From an uncultured Methanolobus sp. (GTDB lineage: Archaea > Halobacteriota > Methanosarcinia > Methanosarcinales > Methanosarcinaceae): a stretch of 64,000 bases of DNA. Shown here one piece after another: positions 9,731-18,176 of this stretch; the first letter of the stretch is position 1, and each line of letters starts with the position of its first letter. The position numbers and the translations under genes were made by a program. A model generated the notes under the pieces. The model saw only the letters and a list, made by a program, of their open reading frames with translations. It made no database searches and had not been told where the DNA came from. The stretch covers positions 947,562 through 1,011,561 of the forward strand of contig NZ_OY763421.1 of the NCBI RefSeq assembly GCF_963667555.1, read 5' to 3'.

Positions 9731-10095
9731 AAAAAACGCAAATGTTTTTTATGAAGCTGGAATCGCACATACCTTAGGTAAAGAAGTAGTTCCTATAACT
9801 CAAAATATTAACGACATTCCTTTTGATTTAACCCATCATAGACATATTGAATACAAAAATGATGAAGAAGGTCTAGAGAAATTAAAGGCAAGATTAGAGG
9901 AAAGGTTGCAAACTCTCAAAAGTAAACAAATACAAAAACAGTAATCTTATGTTTGTATTTTATTCTATTTTTAACACTATCTATGAATTAAAAATATAAG
10001 CACTTATCATCTTGTGATTAACTCAGTTTTAGTTTAGAAACGAAAACACATCTTTTTTTAAAAGTTAATTTTCGGTTGTTTGTTTAACTAATAAA

Positions 10096-10127
10096 AGCGT
10101 ACACTTTTTTCCGCTTGTATATATCCC
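10096..10127. repeat. Right terminal inverted repeat of casposon A
   Basis: 32 bp which, read inward from the outer edge, begins GGGATATA and ends TGTACGCT. These outer and inner octamers match the casposon B repeats, but the 16 bp between them differ. It abuts the 14-bp target copy at 10128-10141. Confidence 0.75.
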
Positions 10128-10141
10128 CGCATCTAAAATTT
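10128..10141 (+). repeat. Target site copy between casposons A and B
   Basis: CGCATCTAAAATTT, flanked on the left by the terminal repeat of casposon A and on the right by that of casposon B. It matches 18177-18190 (CGCATCTACAATTT) at 13 of 14 positions. Length fits the 14-15 bp duplications known for casposases. Confidence 0.85.
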
Positions 10142-10173
10142 GGGATATAGTTAACTTTGATTTTTTGTACGCT
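10142..10173. repeat. Left terminal inverted repeat of casposon B
   Basis: 32 bp beginning GGGATATAG and ending TTTTTTGTACGCT. It pairs with the inverted copy at 18145-18176, 30 of 32 positions identical. Confidence 0.9.
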
Positions 10174-10280
10174 CGTTAATTATGAGCAAAATATGATATA
10201 TTCGTAACTATTTTAAAATAGTAAATAATAAATAGTATAATTTTACTTTGAAATTTAAAAGTAAAAGGAGTTGAATATTT

Positions 10281-10886
10281 ATGAATATTAAATTATTAAT
10301 TCTCTCGATCATTATTATTTTAATTCTTTTTACTTCAGTTTGTATTGGCTCGACTTCTAAATATGATCTTCCAGAAAACCAAGAAAAACTTGAAAAGCTA
10401 GAAAAAATTGGTTGGGGAAGTTTTGCAGCAATCTTTTTTATAGCACTTTTTCTCAATAAGCCAAAATTAGATGAGAATAAATATGATAATCGCCCAAATC
10501 CAGATCAAATATACATTGAAGAAGGCTACAAACAATTATCAACAGATAAATCTAATAAATCCGATGTTATTATCTTGTTCTTTACACTAATTGTCCCACT
10601 TGCAATTTTGTTTTTTTTATTTTGGTCTACAAATTTAACCAATATAGCAATAGTATTCTTGTTAGTTATAGTAAGTTTTATTCTTATGTTGATTGGTCAG
10701 ATTCATTATATACTTCAACGAGATAGACGTCATAAAAATGCACTGAAGATAACTTTAGAAAAAACAGATGGTTTGCGACCAACATGTTGTCCTGAATTCA
10801 CACCTAAGATGTTTGTATATACATTAATAATTTTTATCATTATGTTTTTAGTTCTTGACCGCTATTATTTTACACCACTCACATAG
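10281..10886 (+). CDS. Membrane protein, casposon B PolB-side cargo
   Basis: 201-aa protein with about five predicted membrane segments (roughly residues 4-22, 45-60, 93-113, 117-138 and 178-197) and short charged loops. GGAG of AAAAGGAGTTG lies about 11 bases before the ATG. I do not recognise the family. Its 3' end overlaps the 3' end of the convergent polB-B by 22 bp. It occupies the place held by the serpin in casposon A and by the PIN gene at the other end of casposon B, between PolB and the terminal repeat. Confidence 0.65.
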   Translation: MNIKLLILSIIIILILFTSVCIGSTSKYDLPENQEKLEKLEKIGWGSFAAIFFIALFLNKPKLDENKYDNRPNPDQIYIEEGYKQLSTDKSNKSDVIILFFTLIVPLAILFFLFWSTNLTNIAIVFLLVIVSFILMLIGQIHYILQRDRRHKNALKITLEKTDGLRPTCCPEFTPKMFVYTLIIFIIMFLVLDRYYFTPLT

Positions 10887-13561
10887 GAGTAACTCAAAAC
10901 ATTAACTACCTTCTTCACATTCCTGCTCTTGAAATTCAATTCCCCTTCCTTTGCTTTTTTCTTCAAATAAGCCAAAGCACTCCTATGCTTGATTCCAAGC
11001 TCTCTTGCTTTTTCAGGAGTTAGTTGTAAGATAAAATCATAGACAGCATTTTCATTGACGAACTCTTGAGCCTTCTTCACATCAAGAGCCTGCTCGTCTA
11101 TGTTATTTGCTTCTTTCCCGATGTAAACAAGACCTTTAGCATGAATATGTTTTCTTTCGAGTACTCCTGTGTCTCCATCAAACTTAGCTTCAGGATGATT
11201 GATATAATGGATAATTGTTCTATTCAATTGTTTGTAATAATACGAACCTTTTTTAAAATCTCCTGTTTCATAATCAATGAAAGGATTGTAAACTATGCTT
11301 TGAGGGTCGCTTGAATAAGGAGCTAAAGGTTTTACAGCTTTACCATTTTCCTCTATTGTCTGGAATCCAACAAGATAGAAGTTGAATGGCTTAATTTGAT
11401 GCTTCCATAATCTATTCTTATTAAGTCTCTTAAACCTGTTAAGAACATTTGGAGTAGTAACCGTTAGCCTTGAAATAGCAAAGAAACTAGAATATTTCCT
11501 TTCAATATCAAGTTCTGAGATTATCCCGTAATGTAATTTTAGAATATCTTCCCATATCTCAGCCTGCCAATCATTAACAGCCTTTGGAAATGGGTTTGTA
11601 AGATGCCCCAAACCATGAAGTTTGAAAGACCTTTCATGCTCCATGAATTTGATATTCTCATCTTCATAAGTGTAAAGAGCATAGCGTTTTGAGGATATTC
11701 CATAAAACCACATATCCACCTTTTCAGGTTTCAACAAATCAATATCTAGGCTGTATGGATTCAATGGTTGGAAATATTCGACTATTTCCTGTGAGTGCTC
11801 AGGCGGGATAAAAATAGAATCAGTATCCATGTAGGCATGAGTAGAACCTAATTCTTTGGCCTTAGCTTCAGCAATAGCAAGAAACAACCTTGAACCCGAT
11901 GTAATCATAACAGCTAGCAAAGGATGATAAAAATTCCCTTCCTTTTCATACCTATTTTCTGATGTTTCAAAACTGTCTAATCCATGCACTTGAATTGTGC
12001 TTTTCTTATCTTCAGGATTTAGTTCTATGAATATCCCATAGCTCATAGCATTAACAAGAATCTTAATGGCCTGTGCTCTGCTTTTTAGAGATTGATACTC
12101 TGAATCTTCTCTCTCAAGTGATTTCATTCTTAACTTGATTTTCTGTCTTTCCTCAACAAGTACCTGAACAAGATTATCTTCTGAAGGGTCTATATCAATC
12201 CCAAGTATTTGGGAATTGTTCAAATTAGCCTGAATCCCTTTAGGAATAAAACGAACTGCTTCTACAATATCCGGTACTTTTCCAGTTAGAAGGACAGATC
12301 CGACGACATCAGGTAAAGAGTACCATAATTCAAGATCAGAGCTTAGATAATTAACACCCACATTAAAGGACAAACTATCTTTCTTGTATACCATTCTGAT
12401 AGGTAGAATATCCTCATCAGGATGTAATTTTACCATTACAATGAAGTCTTTCCAGTTATCCTTATTTTGCAGGTATTCAAGGTTCACCTTTGCAAGCATC
12501 CTTTTTATCTCAACAGTAACAACCTTTGTTTCAATATTCTCAGCAATAATGAATTTCCAGAGATCAAGAACCATTGTAACAGTTGGGTACATACTTGTAA
12601 AATCAAGGGTTGTTACTTTAACAGGTACTTTTCTAATCTTACATTCACACCTACCACCAAAATAAGCGGTCATGATATTGCCTTTGTAGCTATCGGAAAA
12701 ATCAGGCAATTGTTCATTTAATGGTTTAATTCCAAGTTGCTTTAATGCATGTTTCCCAAGAGATGCAGAACTGTATATTTTTGTGGGTGCTAGCTGTATT
12801 TGATAAAGGTCTAATTCCTCTATGAGCTTTTGGTAAACCTCAAATGTACTTTCAACATCAGTTACAAGATAATCAATGTACCTTTTTGTAACCCTTCCAT
12901 GTTCTATATTTTTCATTTTCTGAATGTCTGTATTCAATTTCTCACAGGCTTTTGCAAGAGAGATTTTATTTGATTGAAGCAGGACTTCAGCTAGTGTTTG
13001 TACATCAAGAAAATAACCTGAAAAATAGTTCTCTCCTTTGTTCTGCTTTGTAGTAGTGAATTTAATGCTGTGAGAAGAACCTAATTTCTTGATTACAATA
13101 GGTGGATTAAAACGATTAGAGGAAAGAGTAAATGTAAAACCACCTCTGTTCTTTTTCCTTGAATCTCCAACTCTCATAGCTATTCTGCTTAGGTCAAAGG
13201 GAAGATTGAAACCTATACAAAGAGTTCTCAAATCAAACATTTCAGAATAGAAGACATCTTGAATAAACTCTTCAAGGTTATAGAGTTCAATACCATATTC
13301 CATTGAATACGATTTTAAAACAACTTTCTCCCTTTCATCAAGCATCGAAGGTTCATAGAAAAGTCCTTCATGCTGAATCCATTCATCCTGATAAATTTGA
13401 AAATAGCCTATTTTCAAGTTCTGATATTGGTCTATTGTTGTTTCAGTATCAAAGACAAATACTCTCTCATGTCTTAGTGGATGCTCATTTGTGTTTTTAG
13501 GACTATCACATTTTGTGTTAGAAACTTTTTGAGTGTATCCTCTGACTGCTATCTTACTCAT
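10865..13561 (-). CDS. Casposon family B DNA polymerase (PolB, copy B)
   Basis: 898-aa family B DNA polymerase. ExoI is DTETT (38-42); an ExoII-like NLPFDLSR, ExoIII YLVTDVES, polymerase motif A DFTSMYP, motif B KILVNAMSYG and motif C YMDTDS are all present, so both activities look intact. It replicates the casposon by inference from the family. It overlaps the upstream HNH gene by 8 bp. Compared with the A copy the exonuclease half is strongly diverged while the core motifs and C-terminus are similar. Its C-terminal coding sequence recurs, inverted and nearly identical, at 17045-17140 near the other end of the element. Confidence 0.92.
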   Translation of the reverse strand: MSKIAVRGYTQKVSNTKCDSPKNTNEHPLRHERVFVFDTETTIDQYQNLKIGYFQIYQDEWIQHEGLFYEPSMLDEREKVVLKSYSMEYGIELYNLEEFIQDVFYSEMFDLRTLCIGFNLPFDLSRIAMRVGDSRKKNRGGFTFTLSSNRFNPPIVIKKLGSSHSIKFTTTKQNKGENYFSGYFLDVQTLAEVLLQSNKISLAKACEKLNTDIQKMKNIEHGRVTKRYIDYLVTDVESTFEVYQKLIEELDLYQIQLAPTKIYSSASLGKHALKQLGIKPLNEQLPDFSDSYKGNIMTAYFGGRCECKIRKVPVKVTTLDFTSMYPTVTMVLDLWKFIIAENIETKVVTVEIKRMLAKVNLEYLQNKDNWKDFIVMVKLHPDEDILPIRMVYKKDSLSFNVGVNYLSSDLELWYSLPDVVGSVLLTGKVPDIVEAVRFIPKGIQANLNNSQILGIDIDPSEDNLVQVLVEERQKIKLRMKSLEREDSEYQSLKSRAQAIKILVNAMSYGIFIELNPEDKKSTIQVHGLDSFETSENRYEKEGNFYHPLLAVMITSGSRLFLAIAEAKAKELGSTHAYMDTDSIFIPPEHSQEIVEYFQPLNPYSLDIDLLKPEKVDMWFYGISSKRYALYTYEDENIKFMEHERSFKLHGLGHLTNPFPKAVNDWQAEIWEDILKLHYGIISELDIERKYSSFFAISRLTVTTPNVLNRFKRLNKNRLWKHQIKPFNFYLVGFQTIEENGKAVKPLAPYSSDPQSIVYNPFIDYETGDFKKGSYYYKQLNRTIIHYINHPEAKFDGDTGVLERKHIHAKGLVYIGKEANNIDEQALDVKKAQEFVNENAVYDFILQLTPEKARELGIKHRSALAYLKKKAKEGELNFKSRNVKKVVNVLSYSYVSGVK

Positions 13562-13871
13562 CTGCTCCTACCTCAAAGCCTAAAATTAACAATTCGTCTC
13601 CTATTTCCTTCAAAATAGCCCCAATAGACACTAAAGCAAAACTTTGTTGAGAATCTTTCCTTGCTTTTGGGCTGAGTTTATTCTGTTCTGCTGTTATTTT
13701 TGCATGGCAATTCTTACACAAAGGTCTTGTTTTGGGTGAACGTTTTCTTCCATACAAATGATGGTTTTCAAGTGTTTCAGGACTTGATTCACCACAAATA
13801 GAACAACAAAGAACTGTTTCCTTGTCTCTTTTCTGTTTATTGATACTCTTTTTGTATTCTGCTTTATTCAT
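13554..13871 (-). CDS. Casposon HNH endonuclease (copy B)
   Basis: 105-aa HNH nuclease. CSICGE, ENHHLYGRKRSPKTRPLCKNCHA and TAEQNK supply the Cys pairs and the His/Asn/His residues of the fold. It overlaps polB-B and lies 9 bp after the HTH gene in a leftward operon. It is shorter than the A copy at both ends but has the same core. Confidence 0.88.
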   Translation of the reverse strand: MNKAEYKKSINKQKRDKETVLCCSICGESSPETLENHHLYGRKRSPKTRPLCKNCHAKITAEQNKLSPKARKDSQQSFALVSIGAILKEIGDELLILGFEVGADE

Positions 13872-13880
13872 GGTTTCACC

Positions 13881-14519
13881 TCACTCCTTATATATTTCAA
13901 AAAACTCCGGCTCTTCCTGAGCTTCTGCTATCTCGTATAGCTTGTCAAGATCAGTTTCAAAAAAGTGCTCTTTTCCTTTAGCATCTACTATTTTTTGACC
14001 TTTGAATTGTTCCAAAACTGAAGGATCATTTGTTTTAAGCGCCTTTTGTACAAGAGCAAAATACTTTCCTATTAAGGCTCTATCTTTTGAATTGCTGGTT
14101 ACTATGGAAGTGTGTCCTTCGGTTCCATAGAATGACATTTCAACTTCAAGATTATCTGTTGCTGTAACCTTCCATTCTTTACCTGACTTCTGAAGGTGGC
14201 CACCCAGATTCTTTAAAGCAAATTGTCTGCTAACTCCTCTTTTCTCTAATATGTTGGTTAATGATTCTCCCTTCCTCATTTCCCTTAATATTTCAAGAGA
14301 TAGTTTTCTATCACTTTTCTGACCTGAAGTTAAACTACTCCAACCTGTTTTACTAAGGTCACAATCACTAATCCTGAGTTTTCTTAACTGGTTCAAGCTT
14401 TTATCTGGGAAATACTGATGTTTTCTTATGATCTCTTTTGCATATCTGGAATCTCTAGGAATGGCTTTTAGCCATGCACCATAAGTTTTGTAGTCCTTAG
14501 AGAATCGTGGTCTGCTCAT
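13881..14519 (-). CDS. Casposon HTH-domain protein (copy B)
   Basis: 212-aa paralogue of the casposon A protein. The first 50 residues are close to the A copy (YAKEIIRKHQYFPDKSLNQLRKL); MRKGESLTNILEKRGVSRQFALKNLG is the helix-turn-helix-like part; the C-terminal half is more diverged, ending in a conserved ETDLDKLYE segment. It is the first gene of the leftward operon HTH-HNH-PolB. No RHH gene precedes it, unlike casposon A. Role unknown; DNA binding is inferred. Confidence 0.75.
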   Translation of the reverse strand: MSRPRFSKDYKTYGAWLKAIPRDSRYAKEIIRKHQYFPDKSLNQLRKLRISDCDLSKTGWSSLTSGQKSDRKLSLEILREMRKGESLTNILEKRGVSRQFALKNLGGHLQKSGKEWKVTATDNLEVEMSFYGTEGHTSIVTSNSKDRALIGKYFALVQKALKTNDPSVLEQFKGQKIVDAKGKEHFFETDLDKLYEIAEAQEEPEFFEIYKE

Positions 14520-14904
14520 GTTTCTAACTCCTATTGTTTGGTTGTATCTGATTTTACAGAAAAACAGTAGGCAAAATAGAACATATAAACATTTTTTTGC
14601 GCCGAATTTATCAGTCCTTGGAGTCTCTAAAGATAGAAAATCAGAAAATTAACTTTCAATATCAATAGACTAACTCTAAAATAGGATAAAACAAAGTTAT
14701 TGAGATTTTGCCCAATTTCTAGGCAATTTGCATGCAAATTTGCCGCAACTTATGAGTTTTGCATACAAAGTCGTATTTATAAGCAACTTTTATTTAATTC
14801 CATGTCTCTGCAATACGATTTTGAGACAAAATTTGACCATAAACACTATATAAAACGACGTCATTTAAAATTTAGACAAATTGTTATCTCTAAGTGGTGT
14901 TTTT
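14520..14904. promoter_or_regulatory. Divergent control region of casposon B
   Basis: 385 bp without a convincing gene between the leftward HTH operon and Cas1. It contains a near-perfect palindrome at 14722-14744 whose core ATTTGCATGCAAAT is a perfect 14-bp dyad flanked by GGCA and TGCC, and a partial echo (TTTTGCATACAAAG) about 35 bp downstream. This looks like an operator with a second weaker site. In casposon A this place is held by the RHH gene, a different dyad and the winged-helix gene. Confidence 0.5.
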
Positions 14905-16109
14905 ATGAAATTACTTCTTCTCAATGGACACGGAATAGACATGCGTGTGAGTGGTGCAAAATTGCATGTAAAAGATGGTCGTTTCTCTACAACTGAAGAG
15001 CCTCTTCAATATGTTTTCTCACCCAAAAGAATAGATATTGACAGCATTGTAATTTATGGTAAAAGTGGAAACATCAGTATAGAGGCTATTAGATGGCTTG
15101 TTAAACACAATGTACAGGTTACCCTACTCAATTGGGATGGTAAATTATTGACTACTATGCTTCCCCCTGAAAGTGCAAATGTAAAGATTAAGTTTGCTCA
15201 ATATCACGCTTTTGAGAATGAAGAAACTAGATTAAAGATAGCCAGGAAATTTATTGAAGCTAAAATATCCAAATCCCAAGCTGTGCTTGATTATCTTAAA
15301 CAAAGATACTCTGAGGTTGACTATGATTTTACTACCGACAAAGGAAAAATCAAAAATGTAAAATCTATCAGGGAATTAATGGGTATTGAAGGTGGTATTG
15401 CTTGGAAGTATTGGAATGAGTTTAACAAAGTGTCATTCCTATTGAGTATGATTTTAAAGCACGAATAGACAAGTACAGGCGGCCAATGGGAGCAGGAGAT
15501 AAAGCAAATGTCATGCTTAACTACGGATATTCTTTGCTTGAATCTGAATGTTTAAGGATTATCAATTCAGTGGGTCTTGATTCACGTGTTGGATTTTTGC
15601 ATGAAATGAATCCAAGCAAGCATAGTTTAGCTTATGATTTTCAGGAGCCCTTTAGATTCCTTGTTGATCTTGCGGTTATTAACCTAATTGAAAAAGAAGC
15701 AATGGAGAATAAGGATTTCATAAGAACTGAAAGTTATTCTCTCAGGTTAAAGCCTTCAGGAGCAAAAAAGGTTACAGATGAGTTTAATTCAATGATGAAC
15801 AGTAAGATTGAGTATAGAAAAAAGAATACTACTTGGAGTAGTGTCTTGCTGTTGAAAGGTAGAGAATTAGCTCAACATCTCACAGGCAATAGGAAAATGA
15901 TTGATTTTGCTAAGCCTGCTTATGTTGGGAAAAGGGATGATACGGATTTATTGAGAAAGAAGATTCTTGCTATTGGCTATAAGGAATGGAAAGAAATGGG
16001 ATTCTCAAAGGGTACATTGCATTATATGAAAAAGAATGCTAAGAGTGATAAGCCATTTACTATGAATGTTCATGTGAAGGAAAGGTTGGAAATGTGGGAA
16101 GGGTGTTGA
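14905..16109 (+). pseudogene. cas1: Casposase (Cas1-like integrase) B, frameshifted
   Basis: Casposon-type Cas1, about four-fifths identical by eye to copy A in the N-terminal 170 residues. Motif IEGGIAWKYW (catalytic Glu) precedes a frameshift just after NEFNK near 15430: five bases (GTGTC) stand where copy A has three, so removing two restores IPIEYDFKARIDKYRR and a 400-aa product, the same length as repaired A. The downstream part keeps FLHEMNPSKHSLAYDFQEPFR with the catalytic His and Glu. The lesion is not in a homopolymer, so a real mutation is likely. ATG 14905 is chosen because it aligns with copy A and follows AAGTGGTG. Confidence 0.88.
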
Positions 16110-16158
16110 AGAATTAATGAAAGAAAGTTAAAAATATAATAAAGTATAATATATATGA

Positions 16159-16977
16159 ATGCAATTTGATTTTAAAAACAAAACATATTCTGAAATCTAT
16201 TCAATATTTCAAACCAGAAAGGATATGGTTTCAAAAGAACATACGCGAAAAATAGACATCTTTCAACGTAGTATAGAAGTCACCTATAATATAGACATGC
16301 TTTTAAATTCTACTTTTAGTAGTGAATATGAGGCCACAGGAAAAATACAAACCGGGCCTAAATGCTTAATTCCAATTCTTTTTGAGAGGAATTATCATTA
16401 TATAATTGCAGCTCATGAGTTAACCAAATTGGGACTTGCTAATTCCAGTTACCTAAATTTGAGAGCTGTTTTTGAAGGAGTCATGCAGATATATCTACTT
16501 CAACTAACAAAGGAAGAAGCTGATTTATGTTATAAAAAAGAGCTTGGGGATTTATCTACTGAAGAAAAGAAAGAACTGCGTAATAAATATCAGTGGCTAA
16601 AACCATCAAAAATTAGGGAAATACTGTATACTGACATAAAAAAACAGCAAGTTACTGATTTGTATGGTATAGTTTCTAAGTGTGCACATCCAACGGTAGA
16701 AGGTGCTATGAATGACTTTCGATTAAATCATAAAGTTATAAGCGACCTTTTAGACGTGAGTTTAGCTTTGCTAGCAGCTAATCTAATTGCAATCCATGAA
16801 AGTTACTTTGAGTTAATTGGAAACAAGGAGAATGAAGATATTACTAGGGTTCTGGATTTAATTGCAAAAGAATATAACAATAAAATGCCGGATATGGTGC
16901 CTAATAATCCCAATATACTCGACAAATTGAGAATCAACCTTGAAAAATTGAATGAAATGAGTATTTCTGATTTCTAA
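16159..16977 (+). CDS. Hypothetical helical protein, casposon B cargo
   Basis: 272-aa, largely alpha-helical protein without signal or membrane segment. The central part (YIIAAHELTKLGLANSSYLNLRAVFEGVMQIYLL) and the later YGIVSKCAHPTVEGAM resemble the layout of DUF5677/HEPN-like proteins, but I cannot identify a catalytic R-x4-6-H motif, so this is a weak suggestion. It follows Cas1 by about 50 bp on the same strand and may share its transcript. It takes the place that the TIR-like gene has in casposon A. Confidence 0.55.
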   Translation: MQFDFKNKTYSEIYSIFQTRKDMVSKEHTRKIDIFQRSIEVTYNIDMLLNSTFSSEYEATGKIQTGPKCLIPILFERNYHYIIAAHELTKLGLANSSYLNLRAVFEGVMQIYLLQLTKEEADLCYKKELGDLSTEEKKELRNKYQWLKPSKIREILYTDIKKQQVTDLYGIVSKCAHPTVEGAMNDFRLNHKVISDLLDVSLALLAANLIAIHESYFELIGNKENEDITRVLDLIAKEYNNKMPDMVPNNPNILDKLRINLEKLNEMSISDF

Positions 16978-17044
16978 CTCCACCTTATAATTCATGCTAT
17001 TTTTTAGATATTAGTTGGAATAATCTAATGATTCATCTTTTTCC

Positions 17045-17154
17045 AAATCAAGCATAGGAGTGCGTTGGCTTATTTGAAGAAAAAAGCAATGGAAGGGGAA
17101 TTGAATTTTAAGAGCAGGAATGTGAGGAGAGTAATTAAACAAATAATTGTTTAG
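17045..17154 (+). pseudogene. Remnant of a third casposon PolB C-terminus
   Basis: About 95 bp encode IKHRSALAYLKKKAMEGE and then LNFKSRNVRR before diverging and stopping at 17154. This is the C-terminus of the casposon PolB; the DNA is nearly identical to the inverse of 10890-10985 in polB-B. No more of the polymerase is present upstream. The stop overlaps the stop of the convergent PIN gene, the same geometry as polB with serpin and with the membrane protein, so the remnant marks a third PolB-side casposon end. Confidence 0.8.
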
Positions 17155-18053
17155 TATTCAGGAGTGCTCCTGTGTCCACAAGTTAAACATATGATTCCAT
17201 TCCAAGGCCCATAGCTTCCACAATATGGGCAAAGATAAGAAATATGTGGATTGTTTATAGGCATTTCACCAAATGTAGTTCCATCAGTCACAGTTGCTAA
17301 ATTTCCTTCTGTTTTTATTACTTTCCATCTACCAGAAACAATTGGTGATTTTTCTTCTTTTTCTTCTTCTTCTTCTAAATTTCTCAAATCAGGAGTTGGC
17401 TTTTGTCCAATTATCTCTAAAACAGTTGTTAATTTATCAACTATTTTTAATTCTTTATTTACTTTTGATTTATATTCCATCTTCAAAAAACTTGGTTTTT
17501 CAAGATAATCGGAATCTCTCGTCAAAATTATGAGATCATGTTTAGAATGCGAAAGTAATGTTTCCCATATAACTTGGTCACAGTGAGTTTTCTTATCTTT
17601 GGTAATTGGTGGGTTGCCAAGTATAGTTCTAGTATTAGCATTTTGAATAATTGTATCGTTTTTTTGGCAAATAATTGAAGTTGAATCGTTATAAAGCTCC
17701 ATAACTAATTTATATACAGGATCATTTTCCGTATTGTCTTTTATTGTTTGAAGCCTATTTAGCAAATCTTTTTTTAGATCTTTAACAGAACTGTTTATAT
17801 CTTCAACTCTAGTAAATAAATCAAGATGGCGTATTAAACTAGTTTCACCAACCGGTTTTGGGATATTACTGATAGCGTTAATTTGTATTTGAAGAATAGA
17901 ATCCCTATTTCTTAAAAATTCCTCAAGGACTTGATCAGTAAGCAAAAGATGACCCTTTAAAAGCGGAAGGTTTTCTTCAAACACTTTAAGGCTATCATAT
18001 TTCGAATTATACAAATGCAAGAATATGTTTGTATCGATAAATACTTTATACAT
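17151..18053 (-). CDS. PIN-domain nuclease with C-terminal zinc ribbon
   Basis: 300-aa protein. The N-terminus YKVFIDTNIFLHLY carries the first PIN acidic residue; EEFLRNRD and the later LIILTRDSDYLEK supply further conserved acidic positions, as in PIN proteins annotated DUF4935. The C-terminus after an acidic linker (NLEEEEEKEEK) ends with CPYCG ... CLTCGH, a zinc ribbon. Likely an RNase, perhaps targeting a structured RNA; no antitoxin gene is adjacent. It is the last gene before the right terminal repeat of casposon B and convergent with the PolB remnant. ATG 18053 begins the recognisable domain. Confidence 0.78.
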   Translation of the reverse strand: MYKVFIDTNIFLHLYNSKYDSLKVFEENLPLLKGHLLLTDQVLEEFLRNRDSILQIQINAISNIPKPVGETSLIRHLDLFTRVEDINSSVKDLKKDLLNRLQTIKDNTENDPVYKLVMELYNDSTSIICQKNDTIIQNANTRTILGNPPITKDKKTHCDQVIWETLLSHSKHDLIILTRDSDYLEKPSFLKMEYKSKVNKELKIVDKLTTVLEIIGQKPTPDLRNLEEEEEKEEKSPIVSGRWKVIKTEGNLATVTDGTTFGEMPINNPHISYLCPYCGSYGPWNGIICLTCGHRSTPEY

Positions 18054-18144
18054 ATAATCTATCCTTATATCAATAATAATAAAATGTAGCAAGTGCTATA
18101 AATATCTATTTATTATACAAGTTTTTACGATAAATATAAGATTC

Positions 18145-18176
18145 AGCGTACAAAAAATCAGAGTTACCTATATCCC
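18145..18176. repeat. Right terminal inverted repeat of casposon B
   Basis: 32 bp starting AGCGTACAAAAAATC and ending CTATATCCC, the inverse of 10142-10173 with two mismatches. It is far closer to the left repeat of B than to the Cas1-side repeat of casposon A. Confidence 0.9.

Larger units (their letters stand above)
7606..9944 (+). pseudogene. TIR/deoxyribosyltransferase-like protein split by an IS
   Basis: The halves 7606-8419 and 9739-9944 join in frame, once the IS and one copy of the 8-bp duplication are removed, to give a 339-aa protein. The C-terminal third has the pattern SVMMPFNEDY, CRRADD, IVDFSEKNANVFYEAGIAH and DIPFDL, seen in nucleoside 2-deoxyribosyltransferase/TIR-like (STIR superfamily) domains of prokaryotic defence proteins; such domains bind or hydrolyse nucleotides or NAD. 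The N-terminal 230 residues are unrecognised. I chose ATG 7606 because GGGA lies 7 bases upstream; an upstream in-frame ATG exists at 7537. It sits between Cas1 and the right end of casposon A, so it is cargo, plausibly anti-mobile-element or immunity related. The intact product is not made. Confidence 0.7.
1..10127. mobile_element. Casposon A (left end outside window)
   Basis: Self-synthesising transposon of the casposon type, recognised by the gene set PolB, HNH nuclease, HTH protein and Cas1-like integrase (casposase). The right end is a 32-bp terminal inverted repeat at 10096-10127, followed by the 14-bp target sequence CGCATCTAAAATTT. The left terminal repeat is not in the window. In casposon B the first cargo gene starts about 140 bp from the left end, so the missing end of A is probably just upstream of position 1. 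Cargo comprises a serpin lipoprotein on the PolB side and a TIR/deoxyribosyltransferase-like gene, now split by an IS, on the Cas1 side. The Cas1 gene is frameshifted, so autonomous movement is doubtful. Confidence 0.8.
10142..18176. mobile_element. Casposon B, complete, 8.0 kb
   Basis: 8035-bp casposon bounded by 32-bp terminal inverted repeats (30/32 identical) and by the 14-bp target copies CGCATCTAAAATTT and CGCATCTACAATTT. Gene order from the left: membrane protein (+), PolB (-), HNH (-), HTH (-), frameshifted Cas1 (+), hypothetical (+), PolB C-terminal remnant (+), PIN nuclease (-). Its left edge shares the target copy with casposon A, so the elements are in tandem. The right end looks like a second PolB-side end acquired by recombination. 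Confidence 0.88.

Noticed and set aside
14700..14996. 98-codon ORF overlapping the Cas1-B start
   Set aside because: It overlaps the start of Cas1-B in another frame and covers the palindromic control region; composition does not look coding.
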